Of a stretch of DNA of 45,285 nucleotides, positions 37,360-44,695 are shown one piece after another. Origin of the DNA: Alistipes sp. (GTDB taxonomy: Bacteria; Bacteroidota; Bacteroidia; Bacteroidales; Rikenellaceae); contig JAGBWD010000031.1 of the NCBI GenBank assembly GCA_017629985.1, positions 1-45,285 on the forward strand. The letters run 5' to 3'. The notes beneath the pieces were generated by a model. The model made no database searches, had not been told where the DNA came from, and was given only the letters and a program-made list of their open reading frames with translations. Position 1 is the stretch's first letter; every line of letters begins with the position of its first letter. A program made the translations under genes and the position numbers.

Positions 37360-39813
37360 ATGACATTAAATCTAAAATTAGAGTATCAAACTGCGTATGG
37401 AGAGGATTTGTATGTAGTTGTTGGCACTGAAAAGGAGAAGGCATACCCTATGCGCTATTCAGGTGATGGAGTATGGAGTGTCGAGCTTAAGACATCTGCT
37501 ATTTCAGAGTTGGTGTATCGATACGAGGTGCGCTGTGGTGATGCTGTAGTACGCAAGGAGTGGGGTGGAAGCCACCTCCTACCTATCGATAAGAAGGCTA
37601 CTAATGTGCGCGTATTGGATAAGTGGCACGATATGCCCGCAGACCGTTCGTTCCACTCGTCAATGTTTACCGATGGCGTATTCCACCGCCCAAATCGCAA
37701 GAAGGCGCAGGGTGTCGCAGATGGATATCTAACCATCCGTGCAGATATCGCCGTTGTTCGCACCACACAGCATGTAGTGCTTGTTGGTGACTGCAAGGCT
37801 TTGGGTAACTGGAGCGTTGAGAAGGGTGTTGTTATGAACGATGCGAATGCCCCTATTTGGAGCGCACGTATCAAGATGCCTAAAGATAGCTTTGCCTATA
37901 AGTTTGTTATTGTAGATAGTGAGTCTGGTGCTGTTGTAGCATGGCAGTCGGGTGAGAACTATTACTTCAATGTCGCTACCAATAAGGAGGAGGCTTTGGT
38001 TATTGAGGGTCTTCGCCCACAGTTCGACATGGCACCATGGCGTGGCGCAGGTGTCGCTATCCCAGTATTCTCTTTGCGTTCAAAGAGTAGCTTTGGTGTA
38101 GGTGAGTTTAACGATATCCGACTTATGGTTGATTGGGCAGCAAAGACAGGTCAGTCTATCATCCAGATTTTGCCTATCAACGATACCACAATGACCAACA
38201 CATGGCAGGACTCATATCCATATAATGCCAACTCTACATTTGCCCTTCATCCACAGTTTATACACCTTCCTTTTGTTGGTGAGCTTAAGGATAAGGAGGC
38301 TATGGCACGTTTCGAGGCTCTTGGCAAGGAGCTTAACGAGTTGCCAAATGTTGATTACGAGCGTGTTAATAAGGCGAAGTCGGAGTATCTACATGCTATA
38401 TTTGCAGAGCAGGGTAAGAAGACCTTGTCATCAAAGGAGTTTAAGGCATTCATGTCTGCCAACGAGGAGTGGTTGCGTCCTTATGCTGTATTCTGCGCAC
38501 TTCGTGACGAGAAGGGTACGCCCGACTTTAGCACATGGGGCGCTATGGCGAAGTATACAAAGGCGAAGGCTACGAAATATGAGAAGGAGCATAGTGAGGC
38601 TGTTGCATATACCTACTTTGTGCAGTATCACCTTGCAAAGCAGTTGCGCGAGGTTCGCGACTATGCACACTCTAGGGGTGTAGTATTGAAGGGTGATATT
38701 CCTATTGGTATTTCGCGCACTAGTGTTGATGCGTGGGTATATCCCGAGTTATTCCATATGAACTCATCAGCTGGCGCTCCACCAGATGACTTCTCTGTTA
38801 TGGGTCAGAACTGGGGATTCCCAACATATAACTGGGAGAAGATGGCCGAGGATGGCTACGCATGGTGGAAGGCTCGCTTTGTGAAGATGGCAGAGTATTT
38901 CGATGCATATCGTATCGACCACATCCTTGGTTTCTTCCGTATTTGGGAGATTCCACTAAACGCTGTAAATGCACTTCTAGGACGTTTTAATCCAGCATTG
39001 CCATATAGCTACGAGGAGATTGCATCGTATGGCTTTAACTTCGAGGGCTGGCATGTAGGCAATATTGCCGAGACGGATAATGTCTTGTTTGTGGAGGATA
39101 ATATCCAGAAGGGTAAGTTCCACCCTCGTATCTCTGCACAATCTACCGACTGCTACAGCTGGTTGCGTGATGATCAGAAGGAGGCTTATAACCGCTTGTA
39201 CAACGACTTCTTCTATCGCCGTCACAATGATTTCTGGAAGTGGGAGGCTTTGAAGAAGTTACCACCACTTACAGAGGCAACAGGCATGCTTGTATGTGGC
39301 GAGGATTTGGGTATGATTCCTGATTGTGTGCCATCGGTGATGTCGGGTGAGCAGATTCTATCGCTTGAGATTCAGCGTATGCCAAAAGATCCAAAGGTGG
39401 AGTTTGGCTCAACTTACGACTACCCTTATCTATCAATTTGTACTACAGGTACGCATGACATGAATCCTTTGCGTGCTTGGTGGGAGGAGGATAGAGGTGT
39501 CACACAGCGCTTCTACAACCATGTCCTTGGAGCATGGGGTGAGGCACCATATTTCTGCGAGCCATGGATTTGCGAGCAGGTGGTAGCTATGCACCTAAAG
39601 TCTCCAGCTATGCTTACAGTGCTTCCATTGCAGGATTGGCTGGCTATGGATGGCGATATTCGCCGCGAGAATCCACATGACGAGCGTATCAATGTGCCAG
39701 CTAACTCACGCCACTACTGGCGCTACCGCATGCACATCTTCCTTGAAGATTTGCTAGAGATGGATGACCTTAACAAGATGATTACCCAGAAGATAGCAGA
39801 GTCTGGTCGATAG
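37360..39813 (+). CDS. malQ: 4-alpha-glucanotransferase (GH77), DPE2-like with two CBM20 domains
   Basis: An 817-residue amylomaltase that transfers alpha-1,4-glucan segments between maltooligosaccharides. Two N-terminal starch-binding CBM20-like domains (about 1-105 and 125-215; VLVGDCKALGNWSVEKGVVM and FAYKFVI) precede the GH77 catalytic barrel. Catalytic positions are visible: nucleophile Asp in FDAYRIDHILGFFRIW, acid/base Glu in VCGEDLGMIP, and stabiliser Asp in TTGTHDMNPLRAWW. The tandem CBM20 plan is that of plant DPE2 and Bacteroidetes enzymes. A long insertion (about 335-425) interrupts the barrel as in that subgroup. Terminator and repeat copy 2 follow. Confidence 0.93.
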   Translation: MTLNLKLEYQTAYGEDLYVVVGTEKEKAYPMRYSGDGVWSVELKTSAISELVYRYEVRCGDAVVRKEWGGSHLLPIDKKATNVRVLDKWHDMPADRSFHSSMFTDGVFHRPNRKKAQGVADGYLTIRADIAVVRTTQHVVLVGDCKALGNWSVEKGVVMNDANAPIWSARIKMPKDSFAYKFVIVDSESGAVVAWQSGENYYFNVATNKEEALVIEGLRPQFDMAPWRGAGVAIPVFSLRSKSSFGVGEFNDIRLMVDWAAKTGQSIIQILPINDTTMTNTWQDSYPYNANSTFALHPQFIHLPFVGELKDKEAMARFEALGKELNELPNVDYERVNKAKSEYLHAIFAEQGKKTLSSKEFKAFMSANEEWLRPYAVFCALRDEKGTPDFSTWGAMAKYTKAKATKYEKEHSEAVAYTYFVQYHLAKQLREVRDYAHSRGVVLKGDIPIGISRTSVDAWVYPELFHMNSSAGAPPDDFSVMGQNWGFPTYNWEKMAEDGYAWWKARFVKMAEYFDAYRIDHILGFFRIWEIPLNAVNALLGRFNPALPYSYEEIASYGFNFEGWHVGNIAETDNVLFVEDNIQKGKFHPRISAQSTDCYSWLRDDQKEAYNRLYNDFFYRRHNDFWKWEALKKLPPLTEATGMLVCGEDLGMIPDCVPSVMSGEQILSLEIQRMPKDPKVEFGSTYDYPYLSICTTGTHDMNPLRAWWEEDRGVTQRFYNHVLGAWGEAPYFCEPWICEQVVAMHLKSPAMLTVLPLQDWLAMDGDIRRENPHDERINVPANSRHYWRYRMHIFLEDLLEMDDLNKMITQKIAESGR

Positions 39814-39832
39814 TGGTTTGCCACATTTGCTA

Positions 39833-39864
39833 GGGGCTGACTAAAAAGTAAGATAGCCAGTCCC
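39833..39864 (+). terminator. Hairpin after malQ, leading part of repeat copy 2
   Basis: GGGGCTGACTA pairs imperfectly with TAGCCAGTCCC 19 bp after malQ. The same leader precedes copy 1 at 31092-31119, so it belongs to the repeated unit. It lacks a strong T-run. Confidence 0.5.
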
Positions 39865-39873
39865 AAGACCTAA

Positions 39874-39993
39874 GAGAGTGAATAAAAAGATGTAGTTTTA
39901 GGCTTGCGAAGCCCGAAAAAGCGGAGTTTACTGGGCGTAAATGAGCATTTTGAGGGCAAGCGTAACGACAAAATACACTTTTTAGTCACTCTC
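39874..39993. repeat. 120-bp intergenic repeat with inverted ends, copy 2
   Basis: Identical to 31125-31244 except for one base (ATT to AGT) near the right end. The right end here is the reverse complement of both the inner left end (15/16) and the outer TGACTAAAAAGT motif in the leader hairpin (12 bp), so two alternative pairings exist. Confidence 0.9.
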
Positions 39994-40053
39994 TTTTATG
40001 TTGTCACATTACAATATTTTAGTACTTTTTTATGGTAATCATAAAAAATAATC

Positions 40054-40061
40054 TATCTTTG
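40054..40061 (+). promoter_or_regulatory. Orphan -7 box in front of the tRNA-Arg terminator
   Basis: TATCTTTG on the plus strand points into the 3' side of the tRNA gene. It precedes a 21-codon ATG frame (40070-40135) and the hairpin at 40099-40130. What it drives is unknown; it may be fortuitous. Confidence 0.35.
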
Positions 40062-40098
40062 CAATCAGAATGGGTGGATGGAGTGAGTTAAAACCAAG

Positions 40099-40130
40099 GC
40101 GGGGTCATCCAATAGTGTTGGTAACCCCGC
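40099..40130 (-). terminator. Hairpin downstream of tRNA-Arg
   Basis: GCGGGGT pairs with ACCCCGC, with inner CCAA/TTGG pairs. On the minus strand it lies 7 bp after the tRNA and is followed by CTTGGTTTTAAC, consistent with an intrinsic terminator. Confidence 0.65.
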
Positions 40131-40137
40131 GCTGAAG

Positions 40138-40209
40138 TGACTCCGAAAGGATTCGAACCTTCATCGTAAGAACCGGAATCTTAAATTCTATCCATTGAAC
40201 TACGGAGCC
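40138..40209 (-). tRNA. tRNA-Arg (anticodon CCG)
   Basis: The 72-nt gene folds as a cloverleaf: acceptor GGCTCCG with CGGAGTC (one G-T pair), D-arm GTTCAATGGATAGAAT, anticodon stem TAAGA/TCTTA with loop TTCCGGT giving anticodon CCG (reads CGG), T-loop TTCGAAT. No CCA is encoded. A TATCTTTG -7 box sits 6 bp upstream at 40216-40223 (minus). Confidence 0.95.
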
Positions 40210-40215
40210 GCGATG

Positions 40216-40223
40216 CAAAGATA
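40216..40223 (-). promoter_or_regulatory. -7 box of tRNA-Arg
   Basis: TATCTTTG on the minus strand, 6 bp from the mature 5' end of the tRNA. Confidence 0.65.
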
Positions 40224-40247
40224 TAATATTTTTTTTAATTGTGATTT

Positions 40248-40886
40248 ATGACTAATAAGTTTAATAATTGGGAACGATTAGTTAAGGTTATTGAGCGTTT
40301 TGGGCTATCTATTAACTCCTTTGCGTTGAGTTTGGGATTGGGACGATCGGAAAATCTCTATCACATACGCAGAGGTAATTATGGTATTTCGGAGGACCTC
40401 GCAAATAGAATCATAAGTGCTGACCCCGACATAGATAGGACCTGGCTGCTGTCGGGTATTGGCAATATGCTAAAGAGCGACCCTGTTAATTGTGATAGGT
40501 TGCCATTCTACCGCGATGAGATGGAGAGTATACTCTCGCATCTCGATAATTATGAGCCTAGTGACTACATACAGACTCCTTATGCTACGGGTAGCGATTT
40601 TGTTGTACGTTCGTTTTCGCGTCCTATGAGTGACCCTGTTACCGCTGCTAATGATCTGTTTCTGAAACGTCTCTCTGGTGTGTATGAGGTTGTTCAAGGT
40701 AATGAACATGTGTTGCTTGTTGGCGATAGGGTGGTATGGCGCATGGTGAGATATATTAAGGATGACCCCACGAAATGGCGCCTTGTGTCGCGCAATAGGG
40801 AGAATTTCCCCGATATTATTATAGATGTGAAGGATGTGAAGGCGGCATGGCGAGTTATTGCTCGCATAGCGATTCTTGAAAGTTAA
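40248..40886 (+). CDS. XRE/phage-repressor-like regulator with degenerate S24-like C-domain
   Basis: A 212-residue protein. Residues ~8-70 form a lambda-repressor-like HTH (LSINSFALSLGLGRSENLYH, then the repressor-type DRTWLLSGIGNML). The C-terminal part (about 150-212) resembles the S24/LexA barrel: WRLVSRNRENFPDIIIDVKD matches the usual L-S-x-N pattern and VIARI the final strand. The catalytic Ser (usually in DSM) and Lys (usually VKR) are not recognisable, so it should not self-cleave. This suggests a DNA-binding dimer without SOS-type cleavage. It is 14 bp before lgt. Its targets are unknown. Confidence 0.6.
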   Translation: MTNKFNNWERLVKVIERFGLSINSFALSLGLGRSENLYHIRRGNYGISEDLANRIISADPDIDRTWLLSGIGNMLKSDPVNCDRLPFYRDEMESILSHLDNYEPSDYIQTPYATGSDFVVRSFSRPMSDPVTAANDLFLKRLSGVYEVVQGNEHVLLVGDRVVWRMVRYIKDDPTKWRLVSRNRENFPDIIIDVKDVKAAWRVIARIAILES

Positions 40887-40900
40887 TAAAATCTGTGATT

Positions 40901-41827
40901 ATGAATATATTATCAATAGTATGGGATTGGAATCCCACGCTTGTAAACCTTGGTGATTTAGATATCCGTTGGTACGGTTTAATGTGGGCTATAGGCATCC
41001 TTGCTGCGGAGCGTATATGTGCCTTTATGTTTAAGCGTGAGGGCTTCCCTACGCGCACCCTAGAATCTGCATTTATCTGGGTTGTCCTTGGTACCTTTGT
41101 TGGCGCACGTGTAGGACACTGCATATTCTATGAACCAGAGGTCTACCTCCCAGAACCCTGGAGAATCATCACCGATATACGTGATGGAGGTATGGCTAGC
41201 CACGGAGCTACGCTAGGTATTTTTCTAGGATTGTGGTTCTTCACAAGAGGTAATCACCTGCCATTTATCTGGGGTCTTGACCGTATTGCTATTGTAGCAC
41301 CTTTGAGTGGTGCCGTGATACGTCTTGGTAACCTCTTTAACTCCGAGATTGTGGGTTATCCTACCGACTCGGCCTTTGGTTTTAAGTTCGTATATCACGA
41401 TGCTCGTAGGGCGTGGTATGAGTTTGGTGGTAATGTGCCACAGGAGGTTATCGACATGATTCCTGCACGTCACCCCGCACAGCTCTATGAGGCGCTCTGT
41501 TATATGCTTACATTTGGCGTGCTGCTATGGTTATACTGTAGTAAGGATTTAGGTCGCCGCCGACCAGGCCTACTATTTGGTGGCGCGATGATAGGTATCT
41601 TCCTCACACGTTTCTTTATTGAATTTTTGAAGGAGCGACAGGTAGATTTCGAGATGGGTATGGCTCTAGATATGGGTCAGCTGTTGAGTATCCCATTTAT
41701 TATTTTGGGTGTGGTGATGATTGCTCGCTCATTCATGCGCCCCGAGGTTGCGGATATAAATGCCGTTATGCAGCATACCGTAGATGAGTATAAGCGCGAG
41801 GATAAGAAGAGAGGTAAAAAGAAGTAA
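40901..41827 (+). CDS. lgt: Prolipoprotein diacylglyceryl transferase
   Basis: This membrane enzyme transfers diacylglycerol from phosphatidylglycerol to the lipobox cysteine of prolipoproteins. It is 308 residues from the ATG at 40901; a GTG two codons earlier is possible. Motifs: IRWYGLMWAIGILAA, GARVGHCIFYEP, GGMASHGATLGI, the Lgt signature RLGNLFNSEIVG, and HPAQLYEALCY. About seven membrane helices are visible, and the C-terminus is lysine-rich. Members of its clientele are encoded in this window (two lipoproteins). It is translationally close to the next gene (3 bp). Confidence 0.96.
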   Translation: MNILSIVWDWNPTLVNLGDLDIRWYGLMWAIGILAAERICAFMFKREGFPTRTLESAFIWVVLGTFVGARVGHCIFYEPEVYLPEPWRIITDIRDGGMASHGATLGIFLGLWFFTRGNHLPFIWGLDRIAIVAPLSGAVIRLGNLFNSEIVGYPTDSAFGFKFVYHDARRAWYEFGGNVPQEVIDMIPARHPAQLYEALCYMLTFGVLLWLYCSKDLGRRRPGLLFGGAMIGIFLTRFFIEFLKERQVDFEMGMALDMGQLLSIPFIILGVVMIARSFMRPEVADINAVMQHTVDEYKREDKKRGKKK

Positions 41828-41830
41828 CCT

Positions 41831-42697
41831 ATGGTTGGTGAAGTTAATAAGTTAATCTACAATGCACTACTACGCCACGGTGCTGTAGCTATCCCTGGTG
41901 TAGGAACTATATTTGTTGAGCGTACCGCAGCCTGTTATGGTTCACATAATAGGGTAGTCGCCCCATGTTATAGCTTGAACTTCTCTACTACGAGAGAGGC
42001 TGTGTCGCTTATTGATATTATCTCCTCGGAGGCATCAGTAGATATAGAGCAGTCACAGGATATCTTTGAGCGCTGGCTGGAGAAGGTTCGCACCAGCCAT
42101 GGTATTGAGATTTGCGGTGTGGGAACCATTAACCATAAGAGCTTTGTTGCTGACGAGGCTCTGTTAGCTGCACTAAATATCGGTGGCGGAGAGCAGATAA
42201 ATATCACGAAGAAGAGGAAATCAAGACGTGGCCTTGTTTTAGGCCTTATGATTTCCCTTGTCGCAGTGGCTGTTTCCCTCTATAATAATATGGAAAAACT
42301 TGCATCCAACGAGCATATTCAGGATGTTGTAGAGATAATCCCTGATGACACCTTTGAGGAGCAGGGTAGTGAGCAATATGTTGTAGAAGATACCACGGAG
42401 CCTGTTACAGAGCCTATTATAGATGTTGTAGAGCCTATCTCAGATTGGCGTGATAATAATGATATCAGGCATTGGGTTGTTGTTGGAAGCTACTCAACGC
42501 AAGAAAATGCGGAGCGAGCTATCTCTGACCTTGAGAAGAGATATTCAGATATGCTTTTTACCTATTTTAAGCTAGGCTCTATGTATGCCGTTTCACCATT
42601 TGGAAGTGCTGATAAGGCTGATTGTGAGATGTTTATCAGCGAGTATAAGGATAGCTTCCCTCAAGTATGGGTCTATACACCAAAGCAATATAAGTAA
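41831..42697 (+). CDS. HU-CCDC81-like and SPOR domain membrane protein
   Basis: A 288-residue protein. The N-terminal ~105 residues form an HU-like fold with two subdomains (LIYNALLRHGAVAIPGVGTI and FERWLEKVRTSHGIEICGVG), the bacterial HU-CCDC81 type. A basic stop (KKRKSRRG) precedes one membrane helix (about 136-153, LVLGLMISLVAVAVSLY). An acidic linker and a C-terminal SPOR domain follow (about 214-286, IRHWVVVGSYSTQENAERAI), which binds denuded septal peptidoglycan. It may link the septum and a cytoplasmic nucleic-acid- or protein-binding domain, hence division. Its stop abuts the gtrA ATG with zero bases between. Confidence 0.82.
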   Translation: MVGEVNKLIYNALLRHGAVAIPGVGTIFVERTAACYGSHNRVVAPCYSLNFSTTREAVSLIDIISSEASVDIEQSQDIFERWLEKVRTSHGIEICGVGTINHKSFVADEALLAALNIGGGEQINITKKRKSRRGLVLGLMISLVAVAVSLYNNMEKLASNEHIQDVVEIIPDDTFEEQGSEQYVVEDTTEPVTEPIIDVVEPISDWRDNNDIRHWVVVGSYSTQENAERAISDLEKRYSDMLFTYFKLGSMYAVSPFGSADKADCEMFISEYKDSFPQVWVYTPKQYK

Positions 42698-43177
42698 ATG
42701 ATTGCCAAGTTGTTGATACGCGCCGTAGATGCACTCTACATACCACAGGTTCGCAGATTTATATCTCGCGATATCTTCTGCTATGGGGTATGTGGAGGTG
42801 TAAATATGGTGCTTGACACCTTGTGGTATTTTATCCTCTACCATTTTGTTGTGTGTGAGAGGTTTGTAAATCTTGGCTTTGTTGTTGTCTCTCCTCATAT
42901 AGCAACACTCTGCCTTGTATTTCCAATAACCTTCTTTACAGGCTTTTGGCTCAACAGAAATGTTGCATTTAGGGTAACTCATCTTAAATCGCGCAGACAG
43001 CTTCTTCGTTATGCAATATCTGTGGCTGGCTCCATTGTTATTAACTATGTCTGCATGAAGCTATTTGTTGAGTCGCTTTATATCTGGCCAACGCCCTCGA
43101 AGATGCTAACCACCGTCATTTCCGTTGTGTATAGCTACTTTATGGCGCGTTATTTTACCTTTAATGATAAGCGCTAG
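42698..43177 (+). CDS. GtrA-like membrane protein
   Basis: A 159-residue protein with four hydrophobic helices and the GtrA/DPMS pattern: FCYGVCGGVNMVLDTLWYF, the loop FLT-like FFTGFWLNRNVAF (N-R-x-x-F), then a second helix pair with SVVYSYFMARYFTFND at the end. GtrA proteins flip or present polyprenyl-phosphate sugars, so a role in cell-envelope glycan modification is likely. Its start codon follows the SPOR gene stop directly (TAAATG), implying coupling. The dif-like site lies 58 bp after its stop. Confidence 0.87.
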   Translation: MIAKLLIRAVDALYIPQVRRFISRDIFCYGVCGGVNMVLDTLWYFILYHFVVCERFVNLGFVVVSPHIATLCLVFPITFFTGFWLNRNVAFRVTHLKSRRQLLRYAISVAGSIVINYVCMKLFVESLYIWPTPSKMLTTVISVVYSYFMARYFTFNDKR

Positions 43178-43234
43178 TATATCACAGTGATAGTATATCT
43201 ATTAAGTATATCCAATAAGTCACCCCATCACATA

Positions 43235-43262
43235 ATTTAACATAACATAAATATTACGACAT
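43235..43262 (-). other. dif-like XerCD recombination site (provirus junction)
   Basis: Read on the minus strand, the 28 bp divide into an 11-bp XerC-like arm (ATGTCGTAATA), a 6-bp centre (TTTATG) and an 11-bp XerD arm (TTATGTTAAAT) that is identical to the XerD arm of E. coli dif. It sits exactly between chromosomal gtrA and the microvirus genes. Integrated microviruses are known to use host XerCD and dif. I infer this is the left provirus-chromosome junction; the partner copy should lie right of the window. Confidence 0.75.
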
Positions 43263-43312
43263 AGTTAAGAGGTTATATGATTAATAACCTAGTAGAAAGA
43301 GAGTTAAGAGGT
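43263..43312. repeat. 11-bp direct repeat next to the dif-like site
   Basis: AGTTAAGAGGT occurs at 43263-43273 and 43302-43312. The first copy touches the dif-like site. A 6-bp inverted repeat (AGGTTA/TAACCT, 43270-43275 with 43285-43290) lies between. These could be accessory recombination sequences or chance. Confidence 0.4.
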
Positions 43313-43339
43313 GGCAAAATTTCAAAGAACGTTGAAAAT

Positions 43340-43447
43340 TTACTTTCGTAAATTATTTTTGATAATAATTATCAAAATTACAACAGGCAAAAGCAATATA
43401 GCGGTAATAGCGATTGCAGAGAGAATGTTAATATAAGTTTCCAACAT
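43340..43447 (-). CDS. 35-residue single-helix membrane peptide, provirus
   Basis: A 36-codon frame (ATG at 43447 to TAA at 43340) lies 33 bp after the VP2 stop on the same strand and has AAGGAT just upstream of the start. The translation has a polar start (MLETYIN), a continuous hydrophobic stretch of about 22 residues (ILSAIAITAILLLPVVILII) and a basic end (IIKNNLRK). This resembles small phage lysis or accessory peptides (phiX174 protein E is also a small membrane peptide), but no homology is claimed. It may be a real gene since position, strand and start context agree. Confidence 0.5.
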   Translation of the reverse strand: MLETYINILSAIAITAILLLPVVILIIIIKNNLRK

Positions 43448-43480
43448 ATCCTTAATTTTTGGCAAATATAATACAAAAAA

Positions 43481-44521
43481 TTATCTATGCCAAATTTCTC
43501 CGCCAAAATTTGTTGAAGATGGAGTATACAAAGAAGAAGATTGTGCAGGTTTACCGCTTCTAGTGCCTAAATATACTCCAGCTGCAATTCCTAAAATAGA
43601 TGAAATAGTCTCAAGAGTCTCATCGATGTAATACCAAGCATTAGCTTCTCCAGTTTCGTCTTTTGACTTTGCATCAAGTTCAAGATTTTTTAATGCAGCT
43701 TCTATCTCATTCTTTTGAGCTTCGGAAGCATGAACTTTATTAGCAAGCTCCATAGCACGGCGCTTAATAGGTGCTAATACTACACGTTCACGAAGTTCTT
43801 GTTCATTAAGCTTTGTTTTAGATTTAGACTCTTTAGCTAAAGCATAGTTATATGCTTGAATAGATTTTTCGGTATCTGCTTTAATTGCAATAAGGCCCTT
43901 TTCGGCAACAAGCTTTTGAGCATTAGCTTTTGACTCTTCGGTATCAGCTTCAGCGAGAGTAGTAAGAGATTCCTTATAGTCAATATCTGCTTGTTTGGCA
44001 GACTCCTCTAAATCGTACATTGTCAAGCGATGAGTTATACGTTGTTCAAGAGTAGCATCATCTTCGAGAAGTTTATTAAAATCAAGTGCATAGTTAATTT
44101 TCTCTCTACTAATACCTATACCTGTAAGAATTTGTCTTAAAGATTCAGTAGCAATTTGCTCTGTTGCAAGACCTGTTTCAGCGCCAAGTTTCTCAATACG
44201 TGCAAAAGACTCCAAAGCAGATGAAAGAGTTTGTAGCTGAAGAACACCCTTTTGAGCATATTCATTTTGAGGTACTGAAGAGAGCTGTTGGGCATTTTGG
44301 CCTGTAGCAACCTCACCGAGAGCAGCAGAGGGATTAAAACCAGCTTGTTCAAGTCGCTTACGTTGATTAGTAGGTGAATTATATTCGTTATGTTTATTCC
44401 AAAAATCTAACTGACGTTCATAGGCATTTTCGGCTGATTGTTCAGCAAGAGAATTATTATACGATGCTTGAGCGAAACCTAATATAGTATCAGCAGCAGC
44501 ACCAACAAGCATAGGACCCAT
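43481..44521 (-). CDS. Microvirus DNA pilot protein VP2
   Basis: A 346-residue minor capsid/pilot protein. Its N-terminus shows the microvirus hallmark: glycine/alanine-rich start (MGPMLVGAAADTILGFAQAS), then QLDFWNKHNEYNSPTNQRKR and LEQAGFNPSAALGE (residues ~38-69). The WNxxNEYNxPxxQxxRxxxAGxNP pattern is diagnostic of VP2 in Gokushovirinae and Alpavirinae. A long charged coiled-coil region (about 95-290) and a helix-forming, small-residue-rich C-terminus follow (SSILGIAAGVYLGTRSG). VP2 delivers the genome through the host envelope. Flanked by a dif-like site and phage-like intergenic structure, it is likely part of a provirus. Host taxon Bacteroidetes fits the known range of Alpavirinae proviruses. 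Confidence 0.88.
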   Translation of the reverse strand: MGPMLVGAAADTILGFAQASYNNSLAEQSAENAYERQLDFWNKHNEYNSPTNQRKRLEQAGFNPSAALGEVATGQNAQQLSSVPQNEYAQKGVLQLQTLSSALESFARIEKLGAETGLATEQIATESLRQILTGIGISREKINYALDFNKLLEDDATLEQRITHRLTMYDLEESAKQADIDYKESLTTLAEADTEESKANAQKLVAEKGLIAIKADTEKSIQAYNYALAKESKSKTKLNEQELRERVVLAPIKRRAMELANKVHASEAQKNEIEAALKNLELDAKSKDETGEANAWYYIDETLETISSILGIAAGVYLGTRSGKPAQSSSLYTPSSTNFGGEIWHR

Positions 44522-44538
44522 AGTTACAAAAGTCTTAT

Positions 44539-44620
44539 AAAAGTGCGGACGTTGCGGATAACTGATAAAAACTCAGTACGCAACTAGCATATATTGACGA
44601 GAGGGGTGCTCCGCACTTTT
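44539..44620. other. Large nested stem-loop upstream of VP2
   Basis: An outer perfect 11-bp stem (44539-44549 with 44610-44620) encloses a second stem (GTTGCG 44551-44556 with CGCAAC 44579-44584), which itself carries an ACTGA/TCAGT hairpin (44561-44565 with 44573-44577) with a 7-nt loop. The intervening 25 bp (44585-44609) are unpaired. This three-level structure sits 18 bp upstream of the VP2 start. In an ssDNA genome it would fold in the virion strand; replication, packaging or leader control are possible. Confidence 0.65.
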
Positions 44621-44664
44621 GTTGTTAATAAATGATTGTTAGTTGTTTACAATGTCTTTCACGT

Positions 44665-44695
44665 GCGCACACGCGAATCGCACGCGCACACGCGA
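44665..44695. repeat. Two GC-rich 12-bp direct repeats
   Basis: GCGCACACGCGA occurs at 44665-44676 and 44684-44695 (19-bp period) in otherwise AT-rich DNA. The pair resembles iterons or protein-binding sites of a phage origin. Function inferred only. Confidence 0.55.

Noticed and set aside
43182-43202. TATCAC-A-GTGATA after gtrA as a terminator
   Set aside because: The stem would leave a 1-nt loop, which cannot form in RNA; at most an operator-like palindrome, with no adjacent promoter to support it.
44579-44605. CAACTAGCATATATTG resembles the phiX174 gene A nick site (CAACTTG/ATATTAATAA)
   Set aside because: It is on the strand opposite to VP2, only loosely matched, and Alpavirinae nick sites are not known to share it. 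Not enough to call an origin.
44656-44668. TTTCACGTG as half of a parS-like palindrome
   Set aside because: The right half (GCGCAC) does not fit the ParB site; no full parS was found anywhere in the window.
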